NCBI RefSeq assembly: GCF_020740795.1
Contig: NC_067283.1
Location: 60,109,966 to 60,173,965, forward strand
Direction of reading: 5' to 3'
DNA from: Apus apus
Taxonomy: Eukaryota > Chordata > Aves > Apodiformes > Apodidae
DNA: 64,000 bases
Shown here: one piece after another, positions 37,811 to 51,839 of the stretch
Position numbering within the stretch: the first letter of the stretch is position 1
How the letters are laid out: every line of letters begins with the position of its first letter
Made by a program: the position numbers and the translations under genes
The notes under the pieces: generated by a model
What the model saw: the letters and a program-made list of their open reading frames with translations, nothing else
What the model was told of the DNA's origin: nothing
Databases searched by the model: none

Positions 37811-40800
37811 TATTACGACAAATGTAGAGCTGGTGTCCCAAATCAGAGAGAGGTGCCTTTGCTGTTTCTCTTACAACATATGCAACGCACAAGTAAAAGA
37901 CACCCACTTTCTCTATCAGGAAAATTATAAATAATAGCGCCGAGCTAGTCAGCAGATGTCTTTTTTCAAATCAGATGCAACTCCAATGCACAGAACAGTT
38001 GAGTATGAATGCACAGTGGCATTTACCTTCTTTCCCAAAAAGAGATCCACAGGAACAGCTGTCACTTAAAGGTGCTGTTGGAAATTTACAGTGACACCAG
38101 TTAACTTTCAAAATATTAGAATAACTGACTGGCTGTAGCACAAAGTTATTAATAAAACACAACTTAGCTCAGAGCACGGGTGTTGTGTGTCTCTGCCTGT
38201 ATTTTTACTTGCATGTGTTTTATAAACACCCTTATACATTGTACAGCCATCTACTATGTTGTGCACGAGTCCTCTGAACCCCTAAAAAGGCACGCGTGTG
38301 CATGTGTACATATAAAACCTCTTTTAATACTCACGAATATTGCTGCTGGTGAATGTGCTTCACTGCCCTTGTTTTACAGTCCCCTAGCCTCTTGTTAACT
38401 TTGCTCCTTTTATGTGCTTTTACATATAGATGCTAGCAACACTTGTTTCAAGATTTCTAGCACCCCTAGTAAAAACATGTCTATGTATGTAACAGCTGCA
38501 CAGGTGCTGCTCAAGCCAAATGCACTAAGGATAATGGACTGTCATTGGATTCCTCATAATCTTATTTTCACCTGCTCATGCACTGCACATTGGCTAGCAG
38601 GGCTGCTAATTTACTTGGTTGCAGAGAAGCAGATTCCAGGTTCAGGAATCAGCATCACACCCTTTATGAAAATGCAAGACCAAAGAAACACACCTAGATA
38701 AACACAGCAGCTCAGATGTTGTAAGGAAATACCGTTAACAAGTTCCTGAGCTAGCAAATATATTCACATGTTTTATATTAGATTCACTGTACTAGCACTA
38801 ACCACAGCACAGCTGGAAATATGATGGTTGTTGAACATTGAATTTTCCCAATATATCACTGTTACAGAAACACCTGTGCTAAATAATTCCAAGCTCAACC
38901 ACTGGCTATTCAACATCAATAAACTCTGGAGTTGTCTGACTTGTTATAACCTAGGTAAGGGTTATAGTCTGGGTGGCAGACAGACTGGAGTTTTTAAAGA
39001 AGGCAGGTTCTTTATTTCAGGGTGATTTTTTGTTGCAGCTCTTCCAAAGCACATCTTTGTTACTTGGTTTACCAGGCACTTTTTTGTCACTTCACTTTTT
39101 TCTTTATAAAAGCAATGCCATGGGATCTATCTGGAGGTCTGATTAGTGGCCATGAGCACTGGGGAATCTGTCTTCAGATGTTGCTACACTGAAACACACC
39201 TGTCACAACCAACAGAGGATAACCAGTAAGTCCTACTCTGCACTGGGTGAAGGACTGATACGCAGAAGGGACTACATTCCAGACCTATTAGTTCAAAAAC
39301 TCTCCTGGAGATGGTGACAGCAACCAACAACACTCCTGGCTGCCCATAAATTCAGAAGGAAAATAGACTGGTGTTAATTACAGGATCAGTCAGGGTAAGT
39401 CACAGTAGCTTGTTTGCTGATGGCAAGTGGTTGGTAGCCAGAGAGAGAAACAAGGAGAGATACGAGATTCAATGAGTTCTCCATTTTATTTGACTTGTGT
39501 TTACATTGTCCCCATGTACTGCTCTGAACTGATACACACCTAAGCATCAGTTACTTCATGAAAAGAGAAACAAGTTATCTTTAAATGAACAGATACTACA
39601 TGCACTTAGGCTCAGAGGTGTCTGAACTTGTTCAACTGAATTGCCTCCATTACCTTTTAAAATGTGTTTTTCAACACAGTAAAAAAGTCTCCCCTTGCTC
39701 AGTATCATATATTTTGTTTGTATGCAGATCAATCTCACCACTAGAATAGGTATCACACTGAAAGACAGAAAAAAATACTAATGCTGAAGTGGTGAGGGGA
39801 TTTGTATCTGACTTGTCAGTGCTTTGCCATTTGTGTAGCCATTTCACTCTGTGCAGACTGAACATAGGAATCTCACCAAGCTCGGTTGCCAGCCAGTCAT
39901 TCCCCCTTCAAACAAGTGTGTCTTCACAGGGTACCAGCTTGGAGAAGGAAGATCTGTAGGATTTTCTTTTTTTCTTGGAGAAACCACTACTAATGACCCA
40001 GAGAATCTGGAATCAAATCTGCAAAGCTGAACATGTCAGCAGAAATGCAGGACATTAACACTCTCCTTTCTGGCTAGGTCTCAACTTCTGAATTTTACAT
40101 GAATAACTGTATTACTCGACCTGAGGAGAAGAGATACCACAAATTGCTACATTACATCAGTTAACAGTTTATTTATGACACTCCATCCTGTATCTGCTTC
40201 TCCCCAGCCTATGTAACTTCACCAAACAGAGTCACAAAGGTAAAAAAATCTTTGGCTATATTTGTATTTCCAAACTCAACTCAAAAGATCAGTGGATCTG
40301 ACCTCCTGATCATTCTCAAAATACTCCAAATGTGTCAAAGTTGGTGTAAATCACCTTTCATTCTTTCTTTAAAAGGGAAACTGTTTACTTCTACTTTGCA
40401 AAGGACTGCAGAGGGCCCGAGGCAGGAGCTGTGGGTACTTCAAGGCACATCTTCCAAAACCAATGCAGCAACAGCCTGTACCTGTACTCACTGGCTACCC
40501 ACTTTCCACCACAGTGTCCATGGTGTTACTCAAATGAGTTAAGATACTTGCATGGAATAAGGCTACCAGTTCCTAAAACACCCTACCCACTGCCTCACTG
40601 ACTTTTAAAGGACTGAGACCCTTAGCTGGGACCACCAGCTAGAGGACACAAACCTTGAGTTTTCACCTTCACCGTCTTTTTCTAGGCAGGAACCCAGTGG
40701 ATTCCCTCAGAGTAGCCAGGGCTGATCACCAGCCAGACACAGACTAGTGTTACTGCTTACCTATTGACTCAGGTACGATTAACTGCAAATCCTTACAGAC

Positions 40801-43800
40801 CTGAGCTAGAAAAAAGGGTGTCATTCTCAAACACATCCCTGTGGAGGCATGGTAATCTAGCTGCCATAATACTTCACCATTTCTGCCATCACTCACTTGC
40901 ACAAGTGGGTATGTCACAGAGGATGATGTGACTTGATACAAAGAGTGCAGTTAATTTTCGCAGGATTACTGTTTAGCAGAGAATAGTATCAGCTTGACTA
41001 ACTTTTAGCTCAAATATTTCAAATCTTAAGTGACTCAGTAAAATCCTGCCAGCTGAAAGAGACACTCATAGTCACACAGGAGGCCTGGACTGGCAATTAA
41101 CGGGAAAGCCCTATAGCTGTTCAGAGTCTGCAAGCACTTTTAGCAGAGACCAGACTATTTCTTAAATACAGCAGACCCACATTGAATGGCGGCAAGGATT
41201 CTGTCACAAAGCTGCTCTGTGGTGCTGAGATAACAGCTAGTCTTGCAGACTCTCAGCTTGGCTAGAATGAAAAATTGTGACTGAATTTGCCATACACTAA
41301 GATGTGCCAATAATAAATTACGGCAATGAAGCCAGAATTGGTGAAACTGTGAACAGAAAAGATGATGTAGTTCTTACATGTGCTCAGACTCATGTTACCC
41401 ATTTAAGAGACCCTACTCTGCTGATGGATCAGGCCCTTGCCATAAAAAGGGAAAAATGAATGCAAGTTCAGTTTGCATGGTGAATTTTTAACCACTTCTT
41501 ATTTCACAATGTATTAGGTTGGCCAACAGACAATTTTAAATAGTCCTCAATTTTGAGTCTTAAAAATATGACAGACCTCACAATTCTGAATTATTCTGAT
41601 AAGCAATTTAATCTCTGCTAATTGGTTTTCAATGGTTCAAAGATGCCTTCTTCGACTCCGGACCCATGTCATTATGTCATCTAATTTAATACAAAGTTCT
41701 GAGAACTGAGTGTTGGCAGCAGCCCTGGCTATAAATCAAAGCTTCCTACTCAGAGAGACCAGGGTTATGACATCATACCAAGGCACTGGGCAGAAGACAA
41801 TAGTCCTTCTGTGTGGGTCTGAATCTGGGAGAAATATTTCAGCCAGTTCTGGAAGCCCAACATTTAAATGAAAAGTTTTTCTAGCAGGTAAAAAGTTAAT
41901 ATATCAAACCTTGAAGAAAAATAATAAATCATGCACATTCAGTAAAGGGAGTCAGAAAGTACTTAAATATAAATTGTATGTACTTTTTGACAATTCTAAC
42001 AAGTCTATTTGCTTTTGAATGTTAGCAGTCCAGAGGGGTTTTTACAAATTTTTTTGGGGTACTATTATAAATATGTGAACTGAGAAAATATAATAATGTA
42101 AATTAAACAGATGTTTATCCCCATTAACAGTAACCTAAAAAAATTCCCATTTCCATGTAGTATTATCAATGCAGAAATTTATGGTACTATAATGTATTTA
42201 TTTTACCCTTAAGTTTGATTGAACCCATAAAAAAAAATAGCCACCTTTCATGATGCAGACTATGATGCAGTTCCCTGGCACCAGCACACAGATTTTGGTC
42301 AGCATATGAAAATCAAAGCACTACTATTTTAATCATGTGCACACACACAGTTCTTCAACTTCTGGACTAAACATCTCCTAATTGGTAAGAATTTGGGAAT
42401 AAGACTTTCAAAGAGGGTTGAGTAGTTAGGTGGCCAGTTGTCCATTACTGAGCTGAGCTGTGAAATGCCATTTGTGCTTTTGAAATCCTCCCGTCAGTCA
42501 GTTCTGAGACAGGCAGCACAAGGTCCTCACCACGAACCAGACGTTCCTTCAGAAGATGCTAGACAGGTCATCTCAACTGCTGCCCTGCTGGCCCCCTGGA
42601 GACAGAGCCAGGGATGTGGATACATCTCCATCTACTGCTTAGGCACTCAGGATTTGTGCAAAGACGAAATCCTGTCCCCTGCAGCAGCATCAGCTGCATT
42701 CAGCAGGCTTCAGCAAAGTGAGGACCTCACCTCTCATTCTGACTCTGAGCCTGGTGCTGGGGAGAGACAATGGGCTGGCTGCCCTCAGAAACTATAAACC
42801 TCCGGTTCTGTAACAGTAGCACAGCCCTGGCGGAGCAAAACTTTCTGAAACACCCTGCCAACGTATCAGAAGCAGTAGCAATCTCTGTGATGAGGGATGG
42901 GCAGTCAGCCCCTGAGATCTCCTGACACAGTCACTACAGAGGCCTTTGCAGATGCTGTCTGTGAACTGGATGTTTTTCCCGAGGCACCAATTCTACCAAA
43001 ACATTTTTAAAGGTCAAGCTACTATCAAGCCTTCGCGTTTTAGTTAATAACACTAGAGCACAGTGACTAAGAAACAAAGGAAACCTCATGCTATCAAGCA
43101 GCTGTAGGCAGCACACGTGTGATTGCAGCTTTTATCTAAGCAAGCATCTGAACAAACTCACCTTCACTCACTAGCATACTGCTGTTGGTACTGCTCTCTG
43201 GGAGGGCTACCCCTAACACACTCCTGGCTGCTCTCTTTGTGTTTATGTCTATATACTTTTATGGGATCAGATGCATATGTACAGTTTTATACAAGAAAAG
43301 CCTCCAGGTAGATGGAAGCCTTGTGCATACATCTCAGCCTATAATCTCAGACAGTGCCATTATCTGATTAGAAAATGCTTTCCACCTAACTCATTTACTA
43401 AATGCTTTTTAACAGCTGTTAAACTATTAGGTTATTCAACACATATTTATGAGACATGAGATTACATTGGTAGCTTGGTGCACACAGCTAAACCAGGTGG
43501 GAAAGAGTGGAAGGCAGATGGAGGGTATTTGGGCTGTGTTAGTACAGAAGATAAGCATTACCTTTCTTCAATAGAAAAGGGAAAAATTCTTAAAAGGCAT
43601 GATAGATTTTCCATCACACCACCTTATTAAATCCTACAATGTTGAAAAGGGTAAATCAAGCGCTGTGGTATGCCTGCTTGGGTTGCTCTACTGCTGCTCC
43701 TATTGGGGCAGCACCCAGCTCCACTGCTGCCTTGAGCAGTAGGTTTAACTGTGCACAATGCCCAGGCTGCACTGGCCAAGGCTTTCTATGGCGTAGCTGT

Positions 43801-44832
43801 CAGACATGTTAAAATTCACTGGGATAATGTCTTTTTTTGACCATGTGGCATGTTACACAGACAGTGCTGACATTACTTCTGCTCTTCTGATGAAGGGAGA
43901 ACAGGAAAGTGGGGGCCACAGGAAGGGGTCCTGCAAGGCAGCATTGTGGGGGCAGCTCAATGCTCCTTATCCCTGGCAGTCCTGCAGGAGGATTTGAAGG
44001 ATGGGCTGGCAGGAGGGCTTTCTTACTGCACCAGTGCTACCCCCAGATCCACGCTCTTTGGAGAGAGGTGTGGACCTAGCTGACCTCAGCCATCATGGCT
44101 ATGAAATGGTCTTTGCCCTCAGAGATGGATGCAGTCCCTCCCAAAGCCAACAGAACACACAGTCGCCCAGGCATTTCACCTTCAGCAGCCACCACCACCA
44201 CCACATCCTCTTGAGGATCAATCACTGGGCTAGATTAATTATGGTGATCAGCTACCTGAGGAGAACAAAAGTAAGCATCTCCTGTAATCCTGCCCATGTA
44301 ATTCTAAACCCTGTTCTCTCTCACACAAATTTTGCCTTTTGGCTTTTAAGCTAATTGGAAGCTCCACGCTCGCTAACATATGCATATGAAATCACTGGGA
44401 GGTAAGTGCGGGAGTCGTCAAAATGCTCATGCAGGGGGTTCAGTGACCTAAGCTATAGGCTGGGTATTGTTGTCTGAAGAGGAATATTTGAAAATGAAGG
44501 TACTGACAAAAGACAACTTTATGCACTGGAAGTTAACTATTACAGATGCTCACTGCTGCTGCACCAGAGCTTGCTGTTAAGACACAGCCATGGGCTTCTG
44601 CATAGTGCTTGTCCATCCTTGCCTGTCACAGGGTCACCCCCACAGCTAATGGTCCTTCTTGGCATTCCAGATGAGGAAGGAGAACCACACAGTGTTTTGC
44701 AACAACAGATCAAGATGACTGCATCCACAGGTTGGATGTGGCTGGCTATGCTCTGGCCAACAGTAAAAACGGGACATCAACTGGACAAAGTGTGGGCATC
44801 TCTAGAGCAGACCCAGCAACTGGGAGCAAAAG

Positions 44833-44974
44833 CAGCTGGAAGTGCTCAAGATCAGGTTGGATGAGGCCCTGAGCAACCTGATCTGGTGGGTGGTGTTCCT
44901 GCCTATGCAGAGTGGTTGGAACTAGATGATCTTTAAGGTCCCTTCCAACCATATCATTCTATGATTCTATGAAA
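44833..44974 (+). mobile_element. CR1 3' end (~140 bp)
   Basis: GGATGAGGCCCTGAGCAACC, then GATGATCTTTAAGGTCCC, then CATTCTATGATTCTATGAAA is the CR1 terminus on the plus strand. Confidence 0.92.
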
Positions 44975-47900
44975 AGAGCCACTGAGTTGCCTGCTGTGGC
45001 ACTGTCACAGCAATGTTGCACAGGCCACAGGTTAGGATCCTTTCACAAGCCAGGCACTGAATTTGGTCCTGCTCTCTCAAACGCCCCTAAATTACCACCA
45101 TTTTGAAGACACGGCTAGGCTAATAATTTTGCCAGCCTGAAGCATTAAAGTTCAACAAATACTCAAGAGGTGAGAGCTGTCAGGAGAAGACGAGCAAAAG
45201 CTTCCCTCTGTATCACATGAGAGTGGTGATGCTTTGCATCCTCTTTTCATTGGTTTCTGCTAAGGTGGCCAATGTCACCTTTTAACTTAGAAAGTGAGCT
45301 GTGGGTGGAAGAGCTGAGGTGAAACGGAGGCACAGCTGCTCAATGCAATCACTAGAAAACTGCTGATTGTACCCATCTGTAGCACAGGCAGGGGATAATT
45401 TCAGAGCAGAAGCAGGAAGTCAGGAGCACACTGACAGCAACGCACAGAAGGCACCGTTCATCCTTTTCGGAAGCACAGTGAGAACTTCACCTTTGTGCTG
45501 CTGGCCTGTAAACAACAACACTAAAGCACACCTAGTCACCACAGGCAGGCTCTCAGAACAGCACTGTACCCATGGATTCAAAGTCACTTGTCTAGGTGAC
45601 TAGGTTTTCAGAGGAGCTCATACCCTAGGGGTTTTGCAAGTGCCTGTAGAAAGGCAAAGAAACTGCAGAAACACTGGCTGTATGAAAGAAGGCTGTGCAC
45701 TTCGAAATCTGGCCCTGTGGGAGGTGAAATGCATCCCAAATGAACGTTGTCCAGCACGTCAACATCATTTTAACAAATACCAGAAGTAGTGAAACCATTT
45801 TTAATAATGATTTGACAATTAAGAAGCCTGACAGAAAAGGAAATCAGAAACACTTTATCATCAAGTCTTTGCAAGAGTATATTTTTCATTCCAGTAAAAG
45901 AAACCCATCCACTTTCCTTTTTCTGTCTTATTAAATATTTCCTAGACAAACTAGCCTGTCTTTGCTTAGTCAACTAGCACTACTTTTCTAAATGAAATTC
46001 AAATAAAAAATTTTCTGTATTCACTGGTCTTAGTATCAATATTCAGTAGGTAGCAGAGATCATACACAGCATTCACTCCTATCTGCAAAAAATCAGTTCT
46101 TGAAAACATTTCCTGTATTTTGATGTACCTACGTAGAATAAATCTGAATGAACAGAGATATAACCCTTATCATTCATTGTGCTGTTTAAAGTCTTCTGAG
46201 CTGGAGAACTTCTTTAGTTTTCTTAGCAGATGGAAGTACACGACTTGGAACCACAGCATACATGTCTGATTACTTGTGTGCTTCTTCAGTCTCTCCAGAT
46301 TAGTTTATACCTCAAATTTTTGTTTAGTGATTTCAGGTTACTATTCCTCCAGTCTGAAACGCATTCTGGGCCAATGGTATAATAAATTCATAGAAGCAAA
46401 ATGACATGCAGTCATAAACAGAAATTAAAACCAAGCGTTTTTCTAGAGGGTAGTGTTCACAAATGCAGGCTTCACCAATGATTTTCCAAAATATTCTGCT
46501 GCCCATAACAAAGCCACAGAGCATGCCTGCACACAGCTGCAACAGTGGAAGGACTTTAAAAGCCAAATATCCAAGCATCTGCTCATTGTGCTTTGCTCAG
46601 ACTCCTGACTGCAGTGTCCAGTGCTGGGCCTTCCTCCTCATATTCTGATGGGGCGTGGTCATGCAAAAGGTACTAGTATTTACCATATGAGCTGCAGGAA
46701 TTCACCTCTGCCAGAATAGCATGAAAACTGCTTATATCTCTGTGCCACGCCTGTCTGGGTAGGAGTCCCAAGAGCCTGCACCCTGTAGGTTCCAGGACAA
46801 AACCAATATGCAATTGCTTAGCGATGCATAAATATCAAAACAGTACTAAGAAAAATTACATTGCAGTCATTTCTGTACAATACAAGCTAACAAAAGATAT
46901 AGGGTCTGTTCAAATTCACTAGAACAGTAAATAAAAAATTCAGCTAGAAGAGGCTTACTAGTACTTAGGTTTATGGTCTGTTCCAAGCCAAAGACTTAAG
47001 CAAGGCTATTTTCCAGAATTTGGATCTCGTTTGCGAAGCCCCTACTTTCCATTTTGTTTTGTTATTTAAACTTCTCATTTACAGAGCAGCATTTTTTTTC
47101 TTTCTGAGGCAGGCACTCACTTCACCAAGTAAGCCCCTGCCATGCAAAACACTTGAGCTAACAGAGAGGAAAAGTACAATCCTGCCATATCTCCTCTGCA
47201 TGGGAGAAGCTTTACAGTGGCAAAACTGTAACACTCTGCTGGAGAGGGTAGCTTCTCCTGGCTGCGTGTGACTGAGCTGTACTCCATGGAGATGCTACAG
47301 GACCATCCACAGGAGGTGGGATGAGTGAGGCCACATGTCCCTGGATCCACTGGCCGTTTTCCCCTAGGGAGTGAGGAGAAACAGGAGCTACAGGAAAAAA
47401 AAACAACACAACCCCTACTGCCCTGTGGTGGGGGTGGGAAGTGCACAGCAAGTCTATGGCTCTCCTGCTGCTTGCACCCTCTGCACACACCCACACCCAT
47501 CCCAGGAGCACAGCCAGCGGGCTCACACAATAGTTAGGCTTTAGTCCGTATTTTGCTTTGGCAACTGAACTGTAAAATACATGTCTAATGTGCATCATGC
47601 AGCTTTTCAAAGATCCCTCATTCAGAAATACCTGCAAAATTATGGTAAACATGGAAATGTTCGCATTTTGACTAGTCCTAAAGCACAGAAGGAGAAGCTT
47701 AAAGGATATCATCTGATTTTTGTAAAACCACATCTTACACTTGATGATCACTCTGACGTTTGCTTGTCTAAAACCTACACTTCCTATGTTTGTGGAATTT
47801 GTTTAAGCAAGAGACAAAGTGTTACCTGGACCAAAATAGTGCTAACCTCTGTTTTTTTTTTTACTCTGATCATACAGTGGTTGTTAACTATTTTTTTCTT

Positions 47901-49436
47901 CATGAACTAAACGTTGGTTTTCTACAATGTCTTCAAACATTAAAAGAATGTTGTGACTGAAATAAAATAAAGCAGAACATTGTAAAATTACTTCTAGGAA
48001 TATCTATTGAGGCCTAAAAGACTGATTCAGTCATTCTGCGTGGGTTCTGGATACACAGTCAAGGTGATCATGTCTATCTTTGAAAAGCATTATGTAAACC
48101 ACCACCAGCAACTTAAGGGCAAAACTTTACAGCTACAACACAGACATAATAAAAACACACTATACTGTTAATTCCGATGTTGTAGAAGTACATTAACTCT
48201 TACCACTGTTATGAGAGAGTTTGCAAAGAATGTAAGATGTTTTTCTATTACCTATATGCACATATACATACATATTAAGAGAATGGGAGTGGAGAATGAA
48301 ACAGGAACGGGGGAAATACATATTTACTGTTCAATATCTGCCTTCCTTTTCCCTACTCAGGTGCTATATTTTTTCTTTCAAGTTTTCCTGCACTGAAACT
48401 GAAAGATTTCACAGGCATTTAAATCAGTACAGCAGAATAAACAAGATTCCCAATGTTTTCAACAATTACTATAATTAAAGATGTCTTTGCAGAATAAAGC
48501 CTAGGCTGGTTCTCTGTTGGCTGTCACAAGGTAGCGATTCCCATCACTTCACATCAAATGAATCATCAAATGTTTCTGACTCCAAATGGTGATAGCATAC
48601 ACCTACTTTGCAGCTCTGAATACTATTCCCACGGTTTAGAAATGGCCTATGTAAAGGCTGGAGAGGAAAGATGCTGCTAAATAAAGAGTAATTAACAGCA
48701 GGCAGGGTAACTTGGGTGGCAAGGTAATACTTTCTGACTTTCACAACAGATTTTGATTGCTGAAAATTGGTGTACAAGCGAATAACAACTATTTTTCCTT
48801 TCAATTTAAGAGATTAACAGTCTTTAAATATACACAGACATACCCACTGGGGATGAAGTTTGCATAAGTAGGCTGATTCAGTGAAGCATAGATACACAGC
48901 ACATACGCAGTAAGTGGTCAGTTGCCCACGTAAGGTTTCCTGTACTTCAATTTTAAATTAAAGTAGTGATAAAAGTCTGGAGTGCATGTAAGCTATCTAG
49001 GTTCCAAATGTGTTATTTTATGGGATTTCACCTGCAAAGAGTTGGCAGTTCTCTTCAATGCATGTGCCATGACTCAAGTATTGCTTTGTGGGAATTTCCC
49101 TCAGGAGGACTATTTTCACAGTCTACAAAAAAAATTGAACCTAATCATTTTTCTAACTCCTCTTCCTTCCAAAACAACAACAATTAAACAGCCACTCTTT
49201 TTCCCCCTATATTCCTTCCAAAATGTTCTCAGACAAAGAGCCATTTCAAAAAAAAAAAAAAATCTTAATTTACTTGCTATTAAAATTGTCATACAAGCCT
49301 GTTTGGAATTCAGATAGCATGAGTATTTTATTGTCACTTAACAGCCACCAATCTAAGCTTCCAAAATAAACCAGAACACACGTTTCTAAACATTTCCTAC
49401 ACATGAAACATTTTTTATGGAGCACTCTAGTCTCCA

Positions 49437-51435
49437 TGACAGAATTACAGATTTGTCAGAGTTGAGGGGACCTCTAGAGATCATCCAGTCCAACTCCCCT
49501 ACTAAAGCAGGATCCCCTAGAGCACATTACTCAGGACTGCATCCAGGTGAGTCCTGAGTATCTCCAGTGACCCTGCAACCTCCCTGGGCAGTCTGGTCCA
49601 GCGCTGTATCATCATCACTGTAAAGAAGTTTTTCCTCATTTTTCAACGGAAGTTCTGATGTTCCAGTTTGTGCCCATCGTCCCTTGTTCTGTCACTGGGA
49701 ACTACCAAAAAAGAGTCTGGCTCCATCCAGCTTGCACCCACCCTTTAGATACTTGTAGGCATTAATAAGGTCTCCCCTGTGCCTTCTCTTCTCCAGGTGA
49801 AAGAGTCCCAGCTCTCCGCATCAGAGAGATGCTCCAATCCCCCAGTCATCTTTGTGATGTCTGAGGGACTCTTTCCAGTAGTTCCCTGTCTCTCTTGAAC
49901 TGGAGTGCCCAGAACTGGATGCAGTATTCCAGATGTGGCCTCACCAGGGCAGAGTAGAGGGGGAGAATGACCTCTCTCAACCTACTGGCCACAATCTTCC
50001 TTATGCACCCCAGGATTCCACTGGCCTTCTTGGTGACAAGGGCACATGGCTGGCTCACGGGTAGTTTATTATCTACCAGGACTCCCAGATCCTTCTCCTC
50101 AGAACTGCTTTCTAGCAGGTCCACCCCCAGCCTATATTGGTGCATGGGGTTCTTCCTCCCCAGGTGCAGGACCCTACACTTGCCTTGTTGAACCTCATTA
50201 GGTTCTTCTCTGCCCAGCTCTCCAGCCTGTCCAAGTCACACTGGATGGCAGCACAGCCCTCGGGAGCGTCAGGCTCCCCTCCCAGTTTGGTATCATCAGA
50301 GAACTTGCTGAGGGTACATTCCATCCTTTCCTACAGTTGCACAAGACCAGACTGAGTGTTGACCCCTGGGGGACACTGCTGGCTACGGGCCTCCAACTCG
50401 ACCCCTCTCCATTAACCACAACCCTCTGAGTTCTGTCACACACCAGCTCTCAATCCACCTCACTGTCCACTCATCTAGCCCACACTTCCTCAGTTTCCTA
50501 ATGAGGATGTTATGGCAGACAGTGTCAAAACCCTTGCTGAAGTCAAGGTAGATGACATCTGCTGCTCTCCCCTCACCTAGCCAGCCAGTTACAACATCAT
50601 AGAAAGCAATCAGATTGGTCAAGCATGACTTCTCCATGCTGACCTCTCCCAATTACTTTCTTTGCTTCCACATGTTTTGAGATGATGTCCAGAATGATTT
50701 GTTGCAAAACCTTACTGGGGATGGAGGTGAGACTAACCAGCCTGTAGTTCCCTGGGTCCTCCTTCTTGCCCTTTTTGAAGACTGGAGTGACACTGGCCCT
50801 CCTCCAGTCCTAAAGCACCTCTCCTGTTCTCCATGACCTCTCAAAGATGATGGAGCAATAATGTCTGTCAGCTCTCTCAGAACTTGTGGATGCATCCCAT
50901 CAGGGCCCATGGATTTATGGATGTCCAGTTTGGCTAAGTGGACTCTAACCTGGTCCTTCCTAACAAGGGAAAGTCTTCCTCTTTCCAGACCTTATCTCTA
51001 ACCTCCAGGGTCTGGGATTCAAGAGGGACAGCTTTACCAGTGAAGACTGAAGCAAAGAAGGCATTCAGTAACTCCATCTTCTCTGTGTTCTCCACAACTA
51101 GGACACCTGCCTCATTCATCAGCGGGCCTACATTTCTCCTAGTCTTCCTTTTGTAAATGATGTACTGGAAGAAATCCTTCTTCTTGTCCTTGGTACCCCT
51201 CACCAGATTTAATTCCAGGTGGCCCTTAGCTTTCCTCATTGCATCCCTGCATTCTTTGACTGTGCCCCTAGTGGTCCCAAGTGGCCAGTCCTATTTTCCA
51301 CATTCTGTAAACTTTTTTTTTCCCTTTAATTTCTTCCAGAAGACCCTTATCATCCATGCAAGTCTCCTACATCCTGTTTGATTTCTTCGTCATAGGGATG
51401 CACCGGTCTTGAGCTTGGAAGAAGCTGAGTTTGAA
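49437..51435 (-). mobile_element. Degenerate CR1 LINE copy (~2 kb, 5'-truncated) with broken ORF2
   Basis: Read on the minus strand this is the 3' two thirds of a chicken-repeat-1 (CR1) non-LTR retrotransposon. From its 5' side it encodes the linker upstream of the reverse transcriptase (DKKKDFFQYI, near 51175), RT motif A as YLDFSKGFDTV near 50540, motif C as FSDDTKLGG near 50295, and the C-terminal region with [13 protein letters not shown] near 49950. The frame changes between motif A and motif C and again later, so it is a dead copy. The 3' end at about 49437 has the usual CR1 tail sequence. It lies in the same orientation as NFATC1, inside the 15.3-kb intron. Its 5' edge is gradual; 51435 is approximate. 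An AATAAA in this orientation occurs at 50070-50065. Confidence 0.9.
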
Positions 51436-51753
51436 CTTGTGCATTGACCTTGTGCTTTTCATTGCTACCCAAGAGCTGCATCAGACTGATGTCTGTTTTC
51501 ACCCTGCACAAGACAGCAAGGTGTGGGATGACTGGTAGAATCAGCACCCCACCTCCAGCTTAGAGCCTAGCAGGCTTGCAATGCTGTGCTGAAAATTCAG
51601 AAGTATTATTCAATGCAATATACCCTATGGGACCACAAAGTCAAGACTCAGGGTTGACAGCAAAGAGCTCAGGGTGTTCACAATCTGTGGCAACACATGT
51701 GAATCTCACTCTTCTTTTACACCACTGGGTATATCTCCAAATTACTCAGGTTA

Positions 51754-51839
51754 CTAAAGAATTATCAGAGCCATATATCTTTCTAAGTAATCATTATCTC
51801 TCATATTTACTTGCAGAGATAAGGAATATATTTTGTTAC
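51754..51839 (-). CDS. NFATC1: Alternative short-isoform C-terminus of NFATC1 (donor read-through)
   Basis: If the donor at 51839-51838 is not spliced, the frame continues after PANG for 27 codons ([16 protein letters not shown], then [11 protein letters not shown]) to TAG at 51756-51754. Mammalian NFATc1 isoform A is made in this way: it stops shortly after the RHR with a PANGNAIFL-type tail and uses a proximal poly(A) site. Both tails open with N-x-I plus a hydrophobic residue; the rest differs and the bird tail is longer. In mammals this short form lacks the second transactivation domain and its SUMO sites, and accumulates in activated lymphocytes and osteoclast precursors. What I see is the open read-through and its position. 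That birds express it is inference. No AATAAA lies between the stop and the CR1 insertion that begins about 320 bp downstream. Confidence 0.55.

Larger units (their letters stand above)
36520..51839 (-). other. NFATC1: NFATC1 intron (15.3 kb) between the RHR end exon and the large C-terminal exon
   Basis: Donor gtaaca at 51839 and acceptor cttttaacag ending at 36520 on the minus strand. The first 86 nt double as the short-isoform coding tail. The intron carries two plus-strand CR1 3' fragments and the ~2-kb minus-strand CR1 copy. The rest shows no exon-like conservation that I can see; ORFs at 42438-42797 (+) and 47117-47751 (-) look like chance open frames. Confidence 0.85.

Noticed and set aside
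42438..42797. 119-codon plus-strand ORF
   Set aside because: No recognisable domain. Length is within chance for intronic DNA.
47117..47751. Overlapping minus-strand ORFs of 137 and 179 codons
   Set aside because: Low-complexity Phe/Ser/Pro content, no family resemblance, and nothing that fits an NFATC1 exon.
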